Source of the DNA: Phytoactinopolyspora limicola
GTDB lineage: Bacteria; Actinomycetota; Actinomycetes; Jiangellales; Jiangellaceae
Direction of reading: 5' to 3'
Assembly: GCF_011320225.1 (NCBI RefSeq)
Contig: NZ_JAAOEN010000021.1
Location: 1-37,538 of the forward strand
Length of the DNA: 37,538 bases
The notes below the pieces were generated by a model. That model ran no database searches, had not been told where the DNA came from, and saw only the letters and a list, made by a program, of their open reading frames with translations. The position numbers and the translations under genes were made by a program. Numbering within the stretch: the first letter of the stretch is position 1; every line of letters begins with the position of its first letter. Below, one piece after another: positions 22,622 to 31,163 of this stretch.

Positions 22622-23653
22622 ATGCCCCAGATGTGGGTACGTAATGCGGTGGCCGAAGGGATCGGTGCGTTCGCACTGACCTTCGTCGCTGTCATGACCA
22701 TCGTCACCGGCGATATCACGCCGTACGCGGTGGGACAGGGCATGGTGATCCTGGTGCTCGTGGCCGCGCTCGGGCACGTGTCGGGCGGGCACTTCAACCC
22801 GGCGGTCACACTCGCGTTTCTGCTGGGCCGTCGGATCGACGTGGTAGGTGCGTCCATCTACTGGGCTGCCCAACTGATCGGCGGCATCGTCGCGGCGTTG
22901 ACCGTGCTGCTGGTCACCAGTCGTGACCTCGTCGCCGCCGGAGTGCCGGTGCCCGCCACCGAGGGCGACCTGAATCTTGCCGGTGCCATGATCCTCGAGG
23001 CGATCGCGGTCTTCATCGTCGTGCTGGTTGTTCTCGGCACCATCGTCGACCAGCGTGCGCCGCTGTCGGTATACCCGTTCGCCATCGGGTTGGCCTACAC
23101 CGCCGGCATCTTCGCCATCGGCGGGTTCAGCGGTGGGGCGCTCAACCCCGCCCGTGCGTTCGGCCCGGCGGTAGTCGGCGGAGAATGGGACGGCTTCGCG
23201 GCGTGGCTGATCGGCCCGCTGGTGGGCGGTGTCCTGGCCTGGCTGGTGTTCGAGTACGTCATCGGCCGCCCGACGCTCGACGACGAGGTTCCAGCCGAGC
23301 CCGTTGTCGACGCACCAACGGACGCCCACGTCGGCGCCAGCCCCACAACGGCGGCGGTGCGCAGCGCAGACACCGCCAACCGGCCGGCCGGTTCGGGCGA
23401 GGCCGGCGCCGATCCCGCGTCACCAACACCGCAGAAAACCACCGCGGGCGCCGGCGCCGGACGGCCGCTGCCAACCGAGCGCCCGGATCCGGATCGCTCG
23501 GGGTCCCCTGAGCGTGCGGCCTCAGGTGAGGCGCCCGGCCTGGACCAGACCACACGTGAGCGCCGCCCTGGTCCGCGGCCACAGCAGCCACCACCCCCGC
23601 CGCCGGTCAGCCGCGACCTTCCGGCGTCCCACAAGGGTTTGCTCGACGAATAG
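22622..23653 (+). CDS. Aquaporin/MIP family channel with a long disordered tail
   Basis: A 343-residue channel of the major intrinsic protein family. The first 215 residues hold six membrane segments and the two NPA boxes: HVSGGHFNPAVTLAFL (NPA at 59-61) and GGFSGGALNPARAFGPAV (175-177). The segment before the second box (YTAGIFAIGGFSGG) lacks the His found at the selectivity filter of AqpZ-type water channels and looks more like plant TIP proteins, so solutes other than water are possible. The last 120 residues are Pro, Ala, Gly, Arg and Thr-rich, with no predicted fold, and would lie in the cytoplasm. AGGAG lies upstream of ATG 22622. Confidence 0.9.
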   Translation: MPQMWVRNAVAEGIGAFALTFVAVMTIVTGDITPYAVGQGMVILVLVAALGHVSGGHFNPAVTLAFLLGRRIDVVGASIYWAAQLIGGIVAALTVLLVTSRDLVAAGVPVPATEGDLNLAGAMILEAIAVFIVVLVVLGTIVDQRAPLSVYPFAIGLAYTAGIFAIGGFSGGALNPARAFGPAVVGGEWDGFAAWLIGPLVGGVLAWLVFEYVIGRPTLDDEVPAEPVVDAPTDAHVGASPTTAAVRSADTANRPAGSGEAGADPASPTPQKTTAGAGAGRPLPTERPDPDRSGSPERAASGEAPGLDQTTRERRPGPRPQQPPPPPPVSRDLPASHKGLLDE

Positions 23654-23679
23654 AGACGTCGAACACGAGAGCACCACGT

Positions 23680-25737
23680 TCAGCTCGGCGGCGGGGGCGG
23701 CGGCGAGGTGTGTCCACCGTTGGTGCGACGTTCGGCAGGCTCCGCCGGTTCGCCCGGCTCGGCTTCGGCTGGCTGTGATGGAGACTTCGCCGCGGTGGCC
23801 GCATCAGCTCCGGTGGCCGCATCGGCCGCCGCGGGCGAGTCGGCTTCTGCAGGCGGCTCGGCGTCCGCGGGCGACTCAGGTTCTGCGGGCGACTCGGCTT
23901 CCGCGGGAGCCGGTGGTGTGACCACTTCGGTGGCTGGCGTGGGGATCGATGCGGCTGACGGACTGACGGGGTGCCCCCTCCATGCCGTCGTGATCGGCAC
24001 CCGTCGGTCGCGGCCGAAGTTGCGCTCGGTGACTTTCGGACCTGGTGGATACTGGCGCCGTTTGTACTCCGCGGCGTCGACCATCCGGAGCACCCGCGTC
24101 ACGACGTCGGGCGCGAAACCGGCCTCGATCAGCCGCTCACTGCCGAGATCCTGCTCCACGTAGTGGTCGAGCAGGTCGTCCAGCAACGAGTAGTCGGGCA
24201 ACGAGTCGGAGTCGAGTTGGCCGGGCCGCAACTCAGCACTCGGGGGTTTGTCGATGGAGCTCTCCGGAATCGGCGGCTTCTCGCCGTGTTCGGCCGCGAC
24301 GGTGTTGCGCCACCGGGCTAGCTCCCAGACGAGGGTCTTCGGAACGTCTTTCAGCGGCGCGAACCCGCCGACCGCGTCGCCGTAGATGGTGGAGTAGCCG
24401 ACGGCCAACTCACTCTTGTTGCCGGTGGCGAGGACGAGGTGGCCGTGCTGGTTGGACATTCCCATGAGGATGACGCCGCGGATGCGCGCTTGCAGGTTCT
24501 CTTCGGCCAACCCGGTGAGCTCCACGTGGTCCGTGAACGCGTGGACCATGGGCGCGATAGGCACGGTATGCAGGTGTAGGCCGGTTCGCTCGGCCAGTTC
24601 TCTCGCGTCGGCCTTGGAGTGTTCGGAGGAGTAGACGCTGGGCATGGCGACGCCGTGGACGTGGTCAGCGCCGATCGCGTCTACGGCGACGGCCGCGGTG
24701 ACCGCCGAGTCGATGCCGCCCGACAGGCCCAGCACCACCGAATCGAAACGGTTCTTGCGCACGTAGTCGCGCAGGCCGGTGACAACGGCGGCGTACACCT
24801 CGGCGGGGTCGGACAGATGTGGTGCGAGGGCCCCGGGCTCGGGTGTGTAGTGCGGCAGTGGCGCGTCGGTGAGTGTCGTTCGACGAACCTTGAACCCGGC
24901 TACTCGCTCGTCGGAGGTGCCCCACGGTGGCGGTGCGGGCCGGGTGGGCGTCGGGAGGTCCAGGTCGACGACGAGGCACCCTTCCTCGAACTGCGGCGCT
25001 CGGGCGAGTAGGTGGCCGTTGGCGTCGACCACCAGGGAGTCGCCGTCGAAGACGAGTTCGTCTTGCCCGCCGATCATGTTCACGTAGGCCAGGGCCGCGT
25101 TGGAGTCGAGCGCGCGACGGCGGGCCAACTCGAGCCGGGTGTCGTCTTTGTTGCGTTCGTACGGTGAGCCGTTGATGACCAGCAGCATGCCGGCGTCGGC
25201 CTCCCGCGCGACGGCGACGGGGCCGCCGTCTTGCCACAGGTCTTCGCAGATGGCCAGGGCGACGTCGACACCGTGGAGCCGGACGATTCCGAGATGATCG
25301 CCGGGGACGAAGTACCGGAACTCGTCGAACACGCCGTAGTTGGGCAGGTGGTGTTTGGCCTGCCGGGCGAGCACCCGCCCCCCGTAGAGCACGGCGATGC
25401 TGTTCTGCGGTGAGCCCTTGGGCCGGCCAAGCTGCACGCTGTCAGCCGTGGTGTCGTCGCGACCGAGGTAGCCGACGACGACGGCCACGGACCCTAGTCC
25501 CTCGGCGTCGAGGCGGGTGGCGAGCTGTTCGACCGCGGCGCGGGAGGCGTCGACGAACGAACGGCGCAGCGCGAGGTCTTCTACTGGATACCCGGTGAGG
25601 ACCATTTCCGGGAAGGCGACGAGGTGGGCGTGCTGCGACGCGGCGTGCGCCGTCATCCGGACGACGAGGTCGGCGTTGGCTTCGAGAGCACCGACGGTCG
25701 GGTTCACTTGGGCGAGAGCGAGTCTGATCTGCGGCAC
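23680..25737 (-). CDS. nadE: Glutamine-dependent NAD+ synthetase with an Ala/Glu/Pro tail
   Basis: A 685-residue glutamine-dependent NAD synthetase that converts nicotinic acid adenine dinucleotide, ATP and glutamine to NAD+. The nitrilase-type glutaminase domain has its triad at Glu44 (AFPEMVLTGYP), Lys128 (RQAKHHLPNYG) and Cys164 (AICEDLWQDG). The ligase domain has the P-loop LGLSGGIDSA (339-344 SGGIDS) and GNKSELAVGYSTIYGDAVGG. The start is GTG 25737 (V-P-Q-I-R-L-A). Catalytic homology ends near residue 588 at R-V-P-I-T-T-A-W. The 97-residue remainder is low complexity, with repeats such as A-E-A-E-S-P-A-E-P-E-S-P-A, and ends in six prolines. Such a tail is unusual. The promoter is divergent from glnA2. 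Confidence 0.95.
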   Translation of the reverse strand: MPQIRLALAQVNPTVGALEANADLVVRMTAHAASQHAHLVAFPEMVLTGYPVEDLALRRSFVDASRAAVEQLATRLDAEGLGSVAVVVGYLGRDDTTADSVQLGRPKGSPQNSIAVLYGGRVLARQAKHHLPNYGVFDEFRYFVPGDHLGIVRLHGVDVALAICEDLWQDGGPVAVAREADAGMLLVINGSPYERNKDDTRLELARRRALDSNAALAYVNMIGGQDELVFDGDSLVVDANGHLLARAPQFEEGCLVVDLDLPTPTRPAPPPWGTSDERVAGFKVRRTTLTDAPLPHYTPEPGALAPHLSDPAEVYAAVVTGLRDYVRKNRFDSVVLGLSGGIDSAVTAAVAVDAIGADHVHGVAMPSVYSSEHSKADARELAERTGLHLHTVPIAPMVHAFTDHVELTGLAEENLQARIRGVILMGMSNQHGHLVLATGNKSELAVGYSTIYGDAVGGFAPLKDVPKTLVWELARWRNTVAAEHGEKPPIPESSIDKPPSAELRPGQLDSDSLPDYSLLDDLLDHYVEQDLGSERLIEAGFAPDVVTRVLRMVDAAEYKRRQYPPGPKVTERNFGRDRRVPITTAWRGHPVSPSAASIPTPATEVVTPPAPAEAESPAEPESPADAEPPAEADSPAAADAATGADAATAAKSPSQPAEAEPGEPAEPAERRTNGGHTSPPPPPPS

Positions 25738-25879
25738 ATCCTCGAGCCTATCCGCCGGCCGGCCGAGCTGTGGAACCCTGCGAGGTAACCGACCGCTGCG
25801 GAGCCACACATTCGCTGGCGCCGCCGACACGCGGTGGGGGGTTACCTGGTGGACACGTGTGTGAGGCACACTGTGCAGC

Positions 25880-27208
25880 GTGGAGAAGCAGCAGGAATTC
25901 GTCCTCCGGACGCTTGAGGAACGCGACATCAGGTTCGTCCGGCTGTGGTTCACCGACGTGCTGGGTTACCTGAAGTCGGTGGCCGTGGCGCCCGCGGAGC
26001 TGGAGAACGCCTTCAACGAGGGCATCGGCTTCGACGGCTCGGCCATCGAAGGTTTCGCCCGCGTCTACGAGGCCGACATGCTGGCGAAGCCCGACCCGGC
26101 CACGTTCCAGGTTCTGCCGTGGCGGGCCGGCACCGCCCGGATGTTCTGCGACATCCTCATGCCCGACGGCTCGCCCTCCTACGCCGATCCCCGGCACGTG
26201 CTCAAGCGGGCACTGGGTGCGGCCGCCGACCGTGGACTGACCTTCTATACCCACCCCGAAGTGGAGTTCTTCGTCTTCAAGGACGCTCCGAAGCAGGGCG
26301 AGATCCCGGTTCCGGTCGACGCCAGCGGGTTCTTCGACCACACCGCACACGGGGTGGCCCAGGACTTCCGCCGGGACGCCATCACCATGCTCGAGGAGAT
26401 GAGCATCTCCGTCGAGTTCAGCCATCACGAGATCGCCCCCGGGCAGCAGGAGATCGATCTTCGTTACGCCGATGCCCTGGCCACCTCGGACAATTTGATG
26501 ACGTTCCGGGCCGTGGTGAAGGAGGTGGCCCTCTCACAGGGGCTGTACGCGTCGTTTATGCCGAAGCCGTTCACCGATCACCCCGGGTCCGGAATGCACA
26601 CACACGTGTCGCTGTTCGAGGGCGACCGAAACGTGTTCTTCGAGGCAGGGGCGCAGTATCAGCTGTCCAAAACCGGCCGGTCCTTCATCGCCGGGTTGTT
26701 GCGGCACGCCCCGGAGATCACGGCCGTGACCAACCAGTGGGTGAACTCGTACAAGCGGCTGCAAGGTGGCGGTGAGGCGCCCGCGTACGTCTGCTGGGGA
26801 CACAACAACCGCTCCGCGCTGGTACGTGTGCCGATGTACAAGCCCGGTAAGGGGCAGTCGGTGCGGGTGGAGTTCCGGTCGTTGGATTCGGCCTGTAACC
26901 CCTATCTGGCCTACGCCATGCTGTTGGCGGCTGGGCTGAAGGGGATCGAAGAAGGCTACGAACTGCCGCCGGAGGCGGAGGACGACGTCTGGGCGCTCAC
27001 CGACCGCGAGCGTCGGGCATTGGGGATCGACCCGCTGCCCACGTCGCTGGACGAGGCCATCCGGGCTATGGAGACCTCCGAGCTGGTGGCTGAGACGTTG
27101 GGGGAGCACGTCTTCGAGTTCTTCCTACGCAACAAACGTCAGGAGTGGGACATCTATCGTCGGCAGGTCACGCCGTACGAGCGCGACATCATGCTGCCGG
27201 TCCTGTAA
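25880..27208 (+). CDS. glnA2: Glutamine synthetase family protein, GlnA2 type
   Basis: A 442-residue type I glutamine synthetase. Landmarks are LWFTDVLGYLKSVAV in the N-terminal beta-grasp, IGFDGSAIEGFARV, the metal-ligand segments PEVEFFVFKD and EFSHHEIAPGQQEIDLR, GSGMHTHVSLFEG, and NQWVNSYKRL. The closest match in memory is mycobacterial and Streptomyces GlnA2. The Streptomyces protein has been described as a gamma-glutamylpolyamine synthetase, so the substrate may be a polyamine rather than ammonia. At the adenylylation site of GlnA the sequence reads E-G-Y-E-L-P-P-E in place of N-L-Y-D-L-P-P-E: the Tyr aligns but its context differs, so regulation by GlnE is doubtful. The start is GTG 25880. 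A hairpin follows the stop. Confidence 0.9.
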   Translation: MEKQQEFVLRTLEERDIRFVRLWFTDVLGYLKSVAVAPAELENAFNEGIGFDGSAIEGFARVYEADMLAKPDPATFQVLPWRAGTARMFCDILMPDGSPSYADPRHVLKRALGAAADRGLTFYTHPEVEFFVFKDAPKQGEIPVPVDASGFFDHTAHGVAQDFRRDAITMLEEMSISVEFSHHEIAPGQQEIDLRYADALATSDNLMTFRAVVKEVALSQGLYASFMPKPFTDHPGSGMHTHVSLFEGDRNVFFEAGAQYQLSKTGRSFIAGLLRHAPEITAVTNQWVNSYKRLQGGGEAPAYVCWGHNNRSALVRVPMYKPGKGQSVRVEFRSLDSACNPYLAYAMLLAAGLKGIEEGYELPPEAEDDVWALTDRERRALGIDPLPTSLDEAIRAMETSELVAETLGEHVFEFFLRNKRQEWDIYRRQVTPYERDIMLPVL

Positions 27209-27229
27209 CTGCCGCCGCATCTGAGGGCT

Positions 27230-27258
27230 CCCTCGGAGCGAGGAACACGCTCCGAGGG
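27230..27258 (+). terminator. Hairpin terminator after glnA2
   Basis: CCCTCGGAGCG (27230-27240) and its perfect complement CGCTCCGAGGG (27248-27258) form an 11-bp stem with a 7-base loop, 21 bp after the glnA2 stop. No T-run follows. The location suits termination of glnA2 before the ABC transporter genes. Confidence 0.75.
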
Positions 27259-27603
27259 GTGACCCGGCGCGGGCGCTCGGCGCAGGCGCGCCGCGCGTCG
27301 ACGCGTACGTTCCTCGGCCGTCCTGAGCCGGCGTGCTGTTCCGGTGCGATGGCCAGTGGACGCTCTGTCAAACGAAGGATGACTTTCCGGCGACGAATAG
27401 TAAAGAGTTGCCGAAGTGTCAGAAAAGTGATGCGTCGAACTCTATGAAGCGGGTGCGGCGGCGCTTTAACGTGGCCGCACGCTCCGTGATCTCGTAACTG
27501 GCCACGGCCTCGGCGCCGACCACGGAGCGTGCTTGCCCCGTCACCGAGCACCCGATCAGGAGCGACGTGAGAACACTGCCGTACCTGGGATGTCCGTGCC
27601 GCC
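27259..27603. other. Intergenic region upstream of the ABC transporter operon
   Basis: About 345 bp without a gene. The first half is very G+C-rich; 27360-27460 is notably A/T-richer (AATAGTAAAGAGTTGCCGAAG and following) and probably holds the promoter and regulator site of the transporter operon. I cannot single out a reliable -10/-35 pair or a clean operator dyad. No regulator gene accompanies the operon. Confidence 0.35.
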
Positions 27604-28641
27604 ATGTCCGCCGTGCTGGCCGAGCCCAGTCGATTGGCGACCATGGCGCTGCGTGAGACGCAGCGCCCGCCCTCCGCTCCCCCTGGAGTGAGCCGTCCGG
27701 GCGGCCCCGGAACAGACGACGCCGGGCCCGACCGAACTGCCGTCGCCCGCGGCCGGCGCCGGACGCGTGGCCGCGAGGCGCTGATCTTCCTTGCTTTCAC
27801 CATCCCTAACCTGGCGCTGATCGGGTTGTTCACCTACCGGCCACTGTTCAACAACGTGTACTACTCGCTGTTGCAGTGGAATCTGGGATCACCGACGGCG
27901 CGATTCGTCGGGCTAGACAACTACGTGAACTGGTTCACTGACCCGCACAGCTGGAACTATCTGCGGATCACCGTGATCTTCACGGTCGCCACGGTGGGCG
28001 GGACGATCGCCGTCGGCTTGCTGGTGGCGACGGTGCTCAATCAGAGGCTGCACGGCCGGGGATTCGCCCGGGCGGTGGTGTTCGCGCCGTACGTGTTGTC
28101 CGGCGTTGCGGTCGGGCTGGTCTGGATGTTCATGTTCGATCCCCAGTTCGGGGTGATCGCACCGGTGATCCGGGCGGTCGGAATCGACCCGCCGAACTGG
28201 TACAACCAACCCGGGTGGGCACTGGCGATGGTCATCATCGTCTACGTCTGGAAACACCTCGGTTACGCGGCCGTGGTCTATCTCGCCGGGTTGCAGATTA
28301 TCCCCCGCGAATTGCACGAGGCAGCCGCGCTGGACGGCGCCGGACCGTGGCGCACGTTCCGGTCGATCACCCTGCCGCTGTTGTCGCCCATGACGTTCTT
28401 CCTCCTCGTGACCGTCACGTTGAGCTCGATGTCGGCGCAATCGTTCGAGCTGATCCATTCGATGACCCGCGGTGGGCCGGTCGACGGCACCACCACCTTG
28501 ATGTACCAGATCTACCGCGAAGGGTTCGTCGCCGGACGGGCCGGCTATTCGGCCACGGTGGCCACCATCCTGTTCGTCATCTTGCTGGGCGTCACCCTCC
28601 TGCAGATGCGGTTCCTGGAACGGAAGGTGCATTACTCGTGA
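27604..28641 (+). CDS. ABC transporter permease, MalF/UgpA-like
   Basis: A 345-residue inner-membrane permease of a CUT1-type carbohydrate importer. The first 60 residues form a hydrophilic Arg/Pro-rich lead. Six membrane segments follow, starting at ALIFLAFTIPNLALIGLF. The cytoplasmic EAA loop that docks the ATPase reads ELHEAAALDGAGPWRTFRSI. FVGLDNYVNWF and the late GGPVDGTTTLMYQIYREGF are typical of UgpA-like permeases. ATG 27604 is used; 27643 is an in-frame alternative, and neither has a strong ribosome binding site. Its stop overlaps the next permease start as GTGA. No ATPase gene is present in the window, so a shared MsiK-type ATPase elsewhere is likely. Confidence 0.9.
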   Translation: MSAVLAEPSRLATMALRETQRPPSAPPGVSRPGGPGTDDAGPDRTAVARGRRRTRGREALIFLAFTIPNLALIGLFTYRPLFNNVYYSLLQWNLGSPTARFVGLDNYVNWFTDPHSWNYLRITVIFTVATVGGTIAVGLLVATVLNQRLHGRGFARAVVFAPYVLSGVAVGLVWMFMFDPQFGVIAPVIRAVGIDPPNWYNQPGWALAMVIIVYVWKHLGYAAVVYLAGLQIIPRELHEAAALDGAGPWRTFRSITLPLLSPMTFFLLVTVTLSSMSAQSFELIHSMTRGGPVDGTTTLMYQIYREGFVAGRAGYSATVATILFVILLGVTLLQMRFLERKVHYS

Positions 28642-29552
28642 GCGGCCAGCGATCGACCACGTCCGTCGTCCCCGATCAACCGACCCAAGGGCGGCGCTCG
28701 AGTGCACAGCCGCGGCGGCGCGCGGATGGGAAACACGTGCAGCGGTTGCTGAGCGGATATCTGCCGCTGCTGCTGGCCGTCGTCGTCATGATGGCGCCAC
28801 TGATCTGGATGCTCATCTCGTCGGTCAAGACCCGCCCGGAGATCTTCACCGTTCCGCTCCAGTGGCTGCCCGAGCGGCCGTACGGCGGCAACTACACCGA
28901 GGTGATCGAACGTTATCCGTTCGGCCGGTTCTTCCTGAACAGTGTGATCGTCACGGCGGTTGGTGCGGGCGTGAAGGTGCTGCTGGCCATGTTCACCGCC
29001 TACGCGCTGGTGTTCATCAGGTTTCCGGCGAAGAAGCTGATCTTCATCTTGATCATCGTCGCCCTGATGGTGCCGCCGCAGGTGGTCATCGTGCCGAACT
29101 ACACACTCATCGCGGACCTCGGGTGGCAGAACACCTATCTCGGGATCATCGTGCCGGGCCTCGGCACCGCCTTCGGCACGTTCCTGCTGCGTCAGCAGTT
29201 CCTGACGCTGCCCCGGGCCATCGTGGACGCGGCGACCCTCGATGGTGCCGGGCACTGGCGCAAGCTGTGGCATGTGGTCGTCCCGATCTCGGCGCCGACG
29301 ATCGCCACCGTCGCTTTGGTGACGATCGTGTCCGAATGGAATGAGTACCTCTGGCCGCTGATCATCGTCGATCGGCCGGACATGATGACGCTCCCGGTGG
29401 CGCTGACGCTGATGCAGAACGCGGACGGCACCAACAACTGGGGTGTCCTGATGGCCGGCACCGCCATGGTGGTGCTGCCGGTCCTCGTCGTCTTCACCCT
29501 CCTACAACGACACATCGTCGCCGGTCTCACCCAAGGGGCCACAACCGGTTGA
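28638..29552 (+). CDS. ABC transporter permease, MalG/UgpE-like
   Basis: A 304-residue partner permease. The start GTG 28638 overlaps the upstream stop (GTGA), so translation is coupled. After a basic N-terminus (R-R-S-S-A-Q-P-R-R-R-A-D-G-K) six membrane segments follow, the first being LPLLLAVVVMMAPLIWMLIS. The EAA loop is AIVDAATLDGAGHWRKLWHV. ALMVPPQVVIVPNYTLIADL and SEWNEYLWPLIIV are highly typical of the UgpE/MalG family. Together with the upstream permease it forms the membrane channel for a sugar, polyol or glycerophosphodiester; the sequence does not identify which. Confidence 0.9.
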   Translation: MSGQRSTTSVVPDQPTQGRRSSAQPRRRADGKHVQRLLSGYLPLLLAVVVMMAPLIWMLISSVKTRPEIFTVPLQWLPERPYGGNYTEVIERYPFGRFFLNSVIVTAVGAGVKVLLAMFTAYALVFIRFPAKKLIFILIIVALMVPPQVVIVPNYTLIADLGWQNTYLGIIVPGLGTAFGTFLLRQQFLTLPRAIVDAATLDGAGHWRKLWHVVVPISAPTIATVALVTIVSEWNEYLWPLIIVDRPDMMTLPVALTLMQNADGTNNWGVLMAGTAMVVLPVLVVFTLLQRHIVAGLTQGATTG

Positions 29553-29587
29553 CCGCCCCGTCGAGCAACTCCCGGAAGGACTCCACA

Positions 29588-31060
29588 ATGCCCGACCGCA
29601 ACCTTCACCTCCCCGCCCAGGGGTCGCGCGGCCTGGTCACCCCGGCGCGTGGCCTACTGACCCCGATGTCCGGTGTCACCTCGCCCGGGCGGCGCCGCCT
29701 GGCCCTACCGGCCGGCACACTCGACCGGCGGCGCTTTCTCGGCCTCGGGGCAGCCGGCGCCGCGGCTTTGGCCCTGACCGCTTGCGGCGGGCCGTCAACT
29801 GGCGGCGACGACGACGCCGACGACGCGGACGCCGCCAGCACCGACGACTACCGCGATCTGACTCCGGCCAGCGAGATCAAGTTCTGGAGTGTGCACCCGG
29901 GCAACTCCCGGGAAGCGGACGAGGAACTGATCCGCCGCTTCCAGGAGGCGAACCCGGACATCTCCGTCACATTGGTGACGGCGGGATCCAACTATGAAGA
30001 GGTGGCGCAGCGCTTCCAGACCGCGTTGCAGGGCGACGACCGCCCGGATGTGCTGATGTTGTCCGACGTCTGGTGGTTCAAGTACTACCTGAACGGCACC
30101 ATCACACCACTCGACGCGCTGCTGGAGGCTGAAGAGGTCGACGTCGACGACTACCACGACACGCTGATTGGTGACTATCAGTACGACGGCCGGCAGTGGG
30201 GTATGCCGTACGCCCGGTCCACCCCGCTGTTCTACTACAACAAGGAGCACTGGGCCGAGGCCGGCCTGCCCGACCGCGGGCCGGAGACGTGGGACGAACT
30301 GGACGAGTGGGCCGAGGCGTTGGAGGCCAACCTCAGCGGGAATCAGAAGGTGTTCCACCACGTCAAGGGAGCGTCGTACGTGGCGTGGATCTTCCAGTCG
30401 ATCATCTGGGCGTTCGGTGGCCGGTACAGCGAGGACGATTTCACCATCACCCTCGACTCCGACGAAGCGATCGCGGCCGGGGAGTACGTCCGTCGCCAGG
30501 TCAACGAGTTGGGATACGCAGGGGTCACTCCCGATGACAACATCATCGACCTGTCCTCGGGTGGGATCTCGTGCACCATCGGCTCCACCGGTAGCCTGTC
30601 GGGTCTGCTCGAGGGTTCGTCGTTCGAGGTGGGGGCGGCGTTTCTGCCGGAGAAGGAGCAGTTCGGCTGCCCGACGGGTGGGGCCGGGCTGTCCATCCCG
30701 TCCGGCATCGACCCCGAGCGGCAGCTGGCGGCCATGCGGTTCATCAAGTTCGCCACCGAGCCGGAGAACACGGCGTACTACTCCGAGAGCGTCGGCTACA
30801 TGCCGGTTCGCAAGTCGGCGGTGGATCTCATGGCGGAGGTCTTCGAACGCGAGCCGCAACGGCGGGTGGCGCTGGAGCAGCTGGAGCACACGTCGCCGCA
30901 GGACGCGGCCCGGGTGTACATCCCGGATGGCGACCAGATCCTGGGTCGGGGCCTGGAACGCATCATGCTGCAGAACGAGCCGGCGGATCAGGCGTTCGAT
31001 GTCGTCGCGAACGAGCTGCGAGCCTCGTACGAGGAGAACGTGGCGCCCGTCATCGGCTGA
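29588..31060 (+). CDS. ABC transporter substrate-binding lipoprotein (family 1, UgpB-like)
   Basis: A 490-residue extracellular solute-binding protein. The start ATG 29588 has GGAAGGA 7 bases upstream. A Tat-like signal, DRRRFLGLGAAGAAALALTAC, begins only around residue 46: twin Arg and F-L-G, then lipobox L-T-A-C. The preceding 45 residues (with G-L-V-T-P-A-R-G-L-L-T-P) make an unusually long n-region. The mature part begins with G-G-P-S-T-G-G-D-D-D and an acidic linker, then the family pattern IKFWSVHPGN, RFQEANPDISVTLVTAGSNY and PDVLMLSDVWWFKYYLNG. The late GGAGLSIPSGIDPERQLAAM is typical of the sugar and glycerol-phosphate binders. Last gene of the operon; a palindrome follows by 20 bp. 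Confidence 0.92.
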   Translation: MPDRNLHLPAQGSRGLVTPARGLLTPMSGVTSPGRRRLALPAGTLDRRRFLGLGAAGAAALALTACGGPSTGGDDDADDADAASTDDYRDLTPASEIKFWSVHPGNSREADEELIRRFQEANPDISVTLVTAGSNYEEVAQRFQTALQGDDRPDVLMLSDVWWFKYYLNGTITPLDALLEAEEVDVDDYHDTLIGDYQYDGRQWGMPYARSTPLFYYNKEHWAEAGLPDRGPETWDELDEWAEALEANLSGNQKVFHHVKGASYVAWIFQSIIWAFGGRYSEDDFTITLDSDEAIAAGEYVRRQVNELGYAGVTPDDNIIDLSSGGISCTIGSTGSLSGLLEGSSFEVGAAFLPEKEQFGCPTGGAGLSIPSGIDPERQLAAMRFIKFATEPENTAYYSESVGYMPVRKSAVDLMAEVFEREPQRRVALEQLEHTSPQDAARVYIPDGDQILGRGLERIMLQNEPADQAFDVVANELRASYEENVAPVIG

Positions 31061-31080
31061 CGACCCGCCTCACCGCCCCT

Positions 31081-31150
31081 CCCGCTCCCATGATCATGAA
31101 CACTTTGCCGTGCCATGGCACGGCAAAGTGTTCATGATCATGAGAGCGGG
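31081..31150. repeat. 70-bp palindrome after the ABC operon
   Basis: Arms of 35 bp (31081-31115, 31116-31150) with one mismatch and no spacer: the left arm contains CATGATCATGAACACTTTGC and then CGTGCCA. It stands 20 bp after the binding-protein stop and 13 bp before the fluoride-channel start, so it can end the operon transcript. It does not share its core with the GTGATCATTGGC family but has the same build: a TGATCA box near the outside and an A/T-rich middle of each arm. Confidence 0.85.
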
Positions 31151-31163
31151 CTAGCGTGGGGTC

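Noticed and set aside
31061-31163. Fluoride riboswitch before crcB
   Set aside because: The leader is almost filled by the palindrome, and I do not find the conserved riboswitch core.
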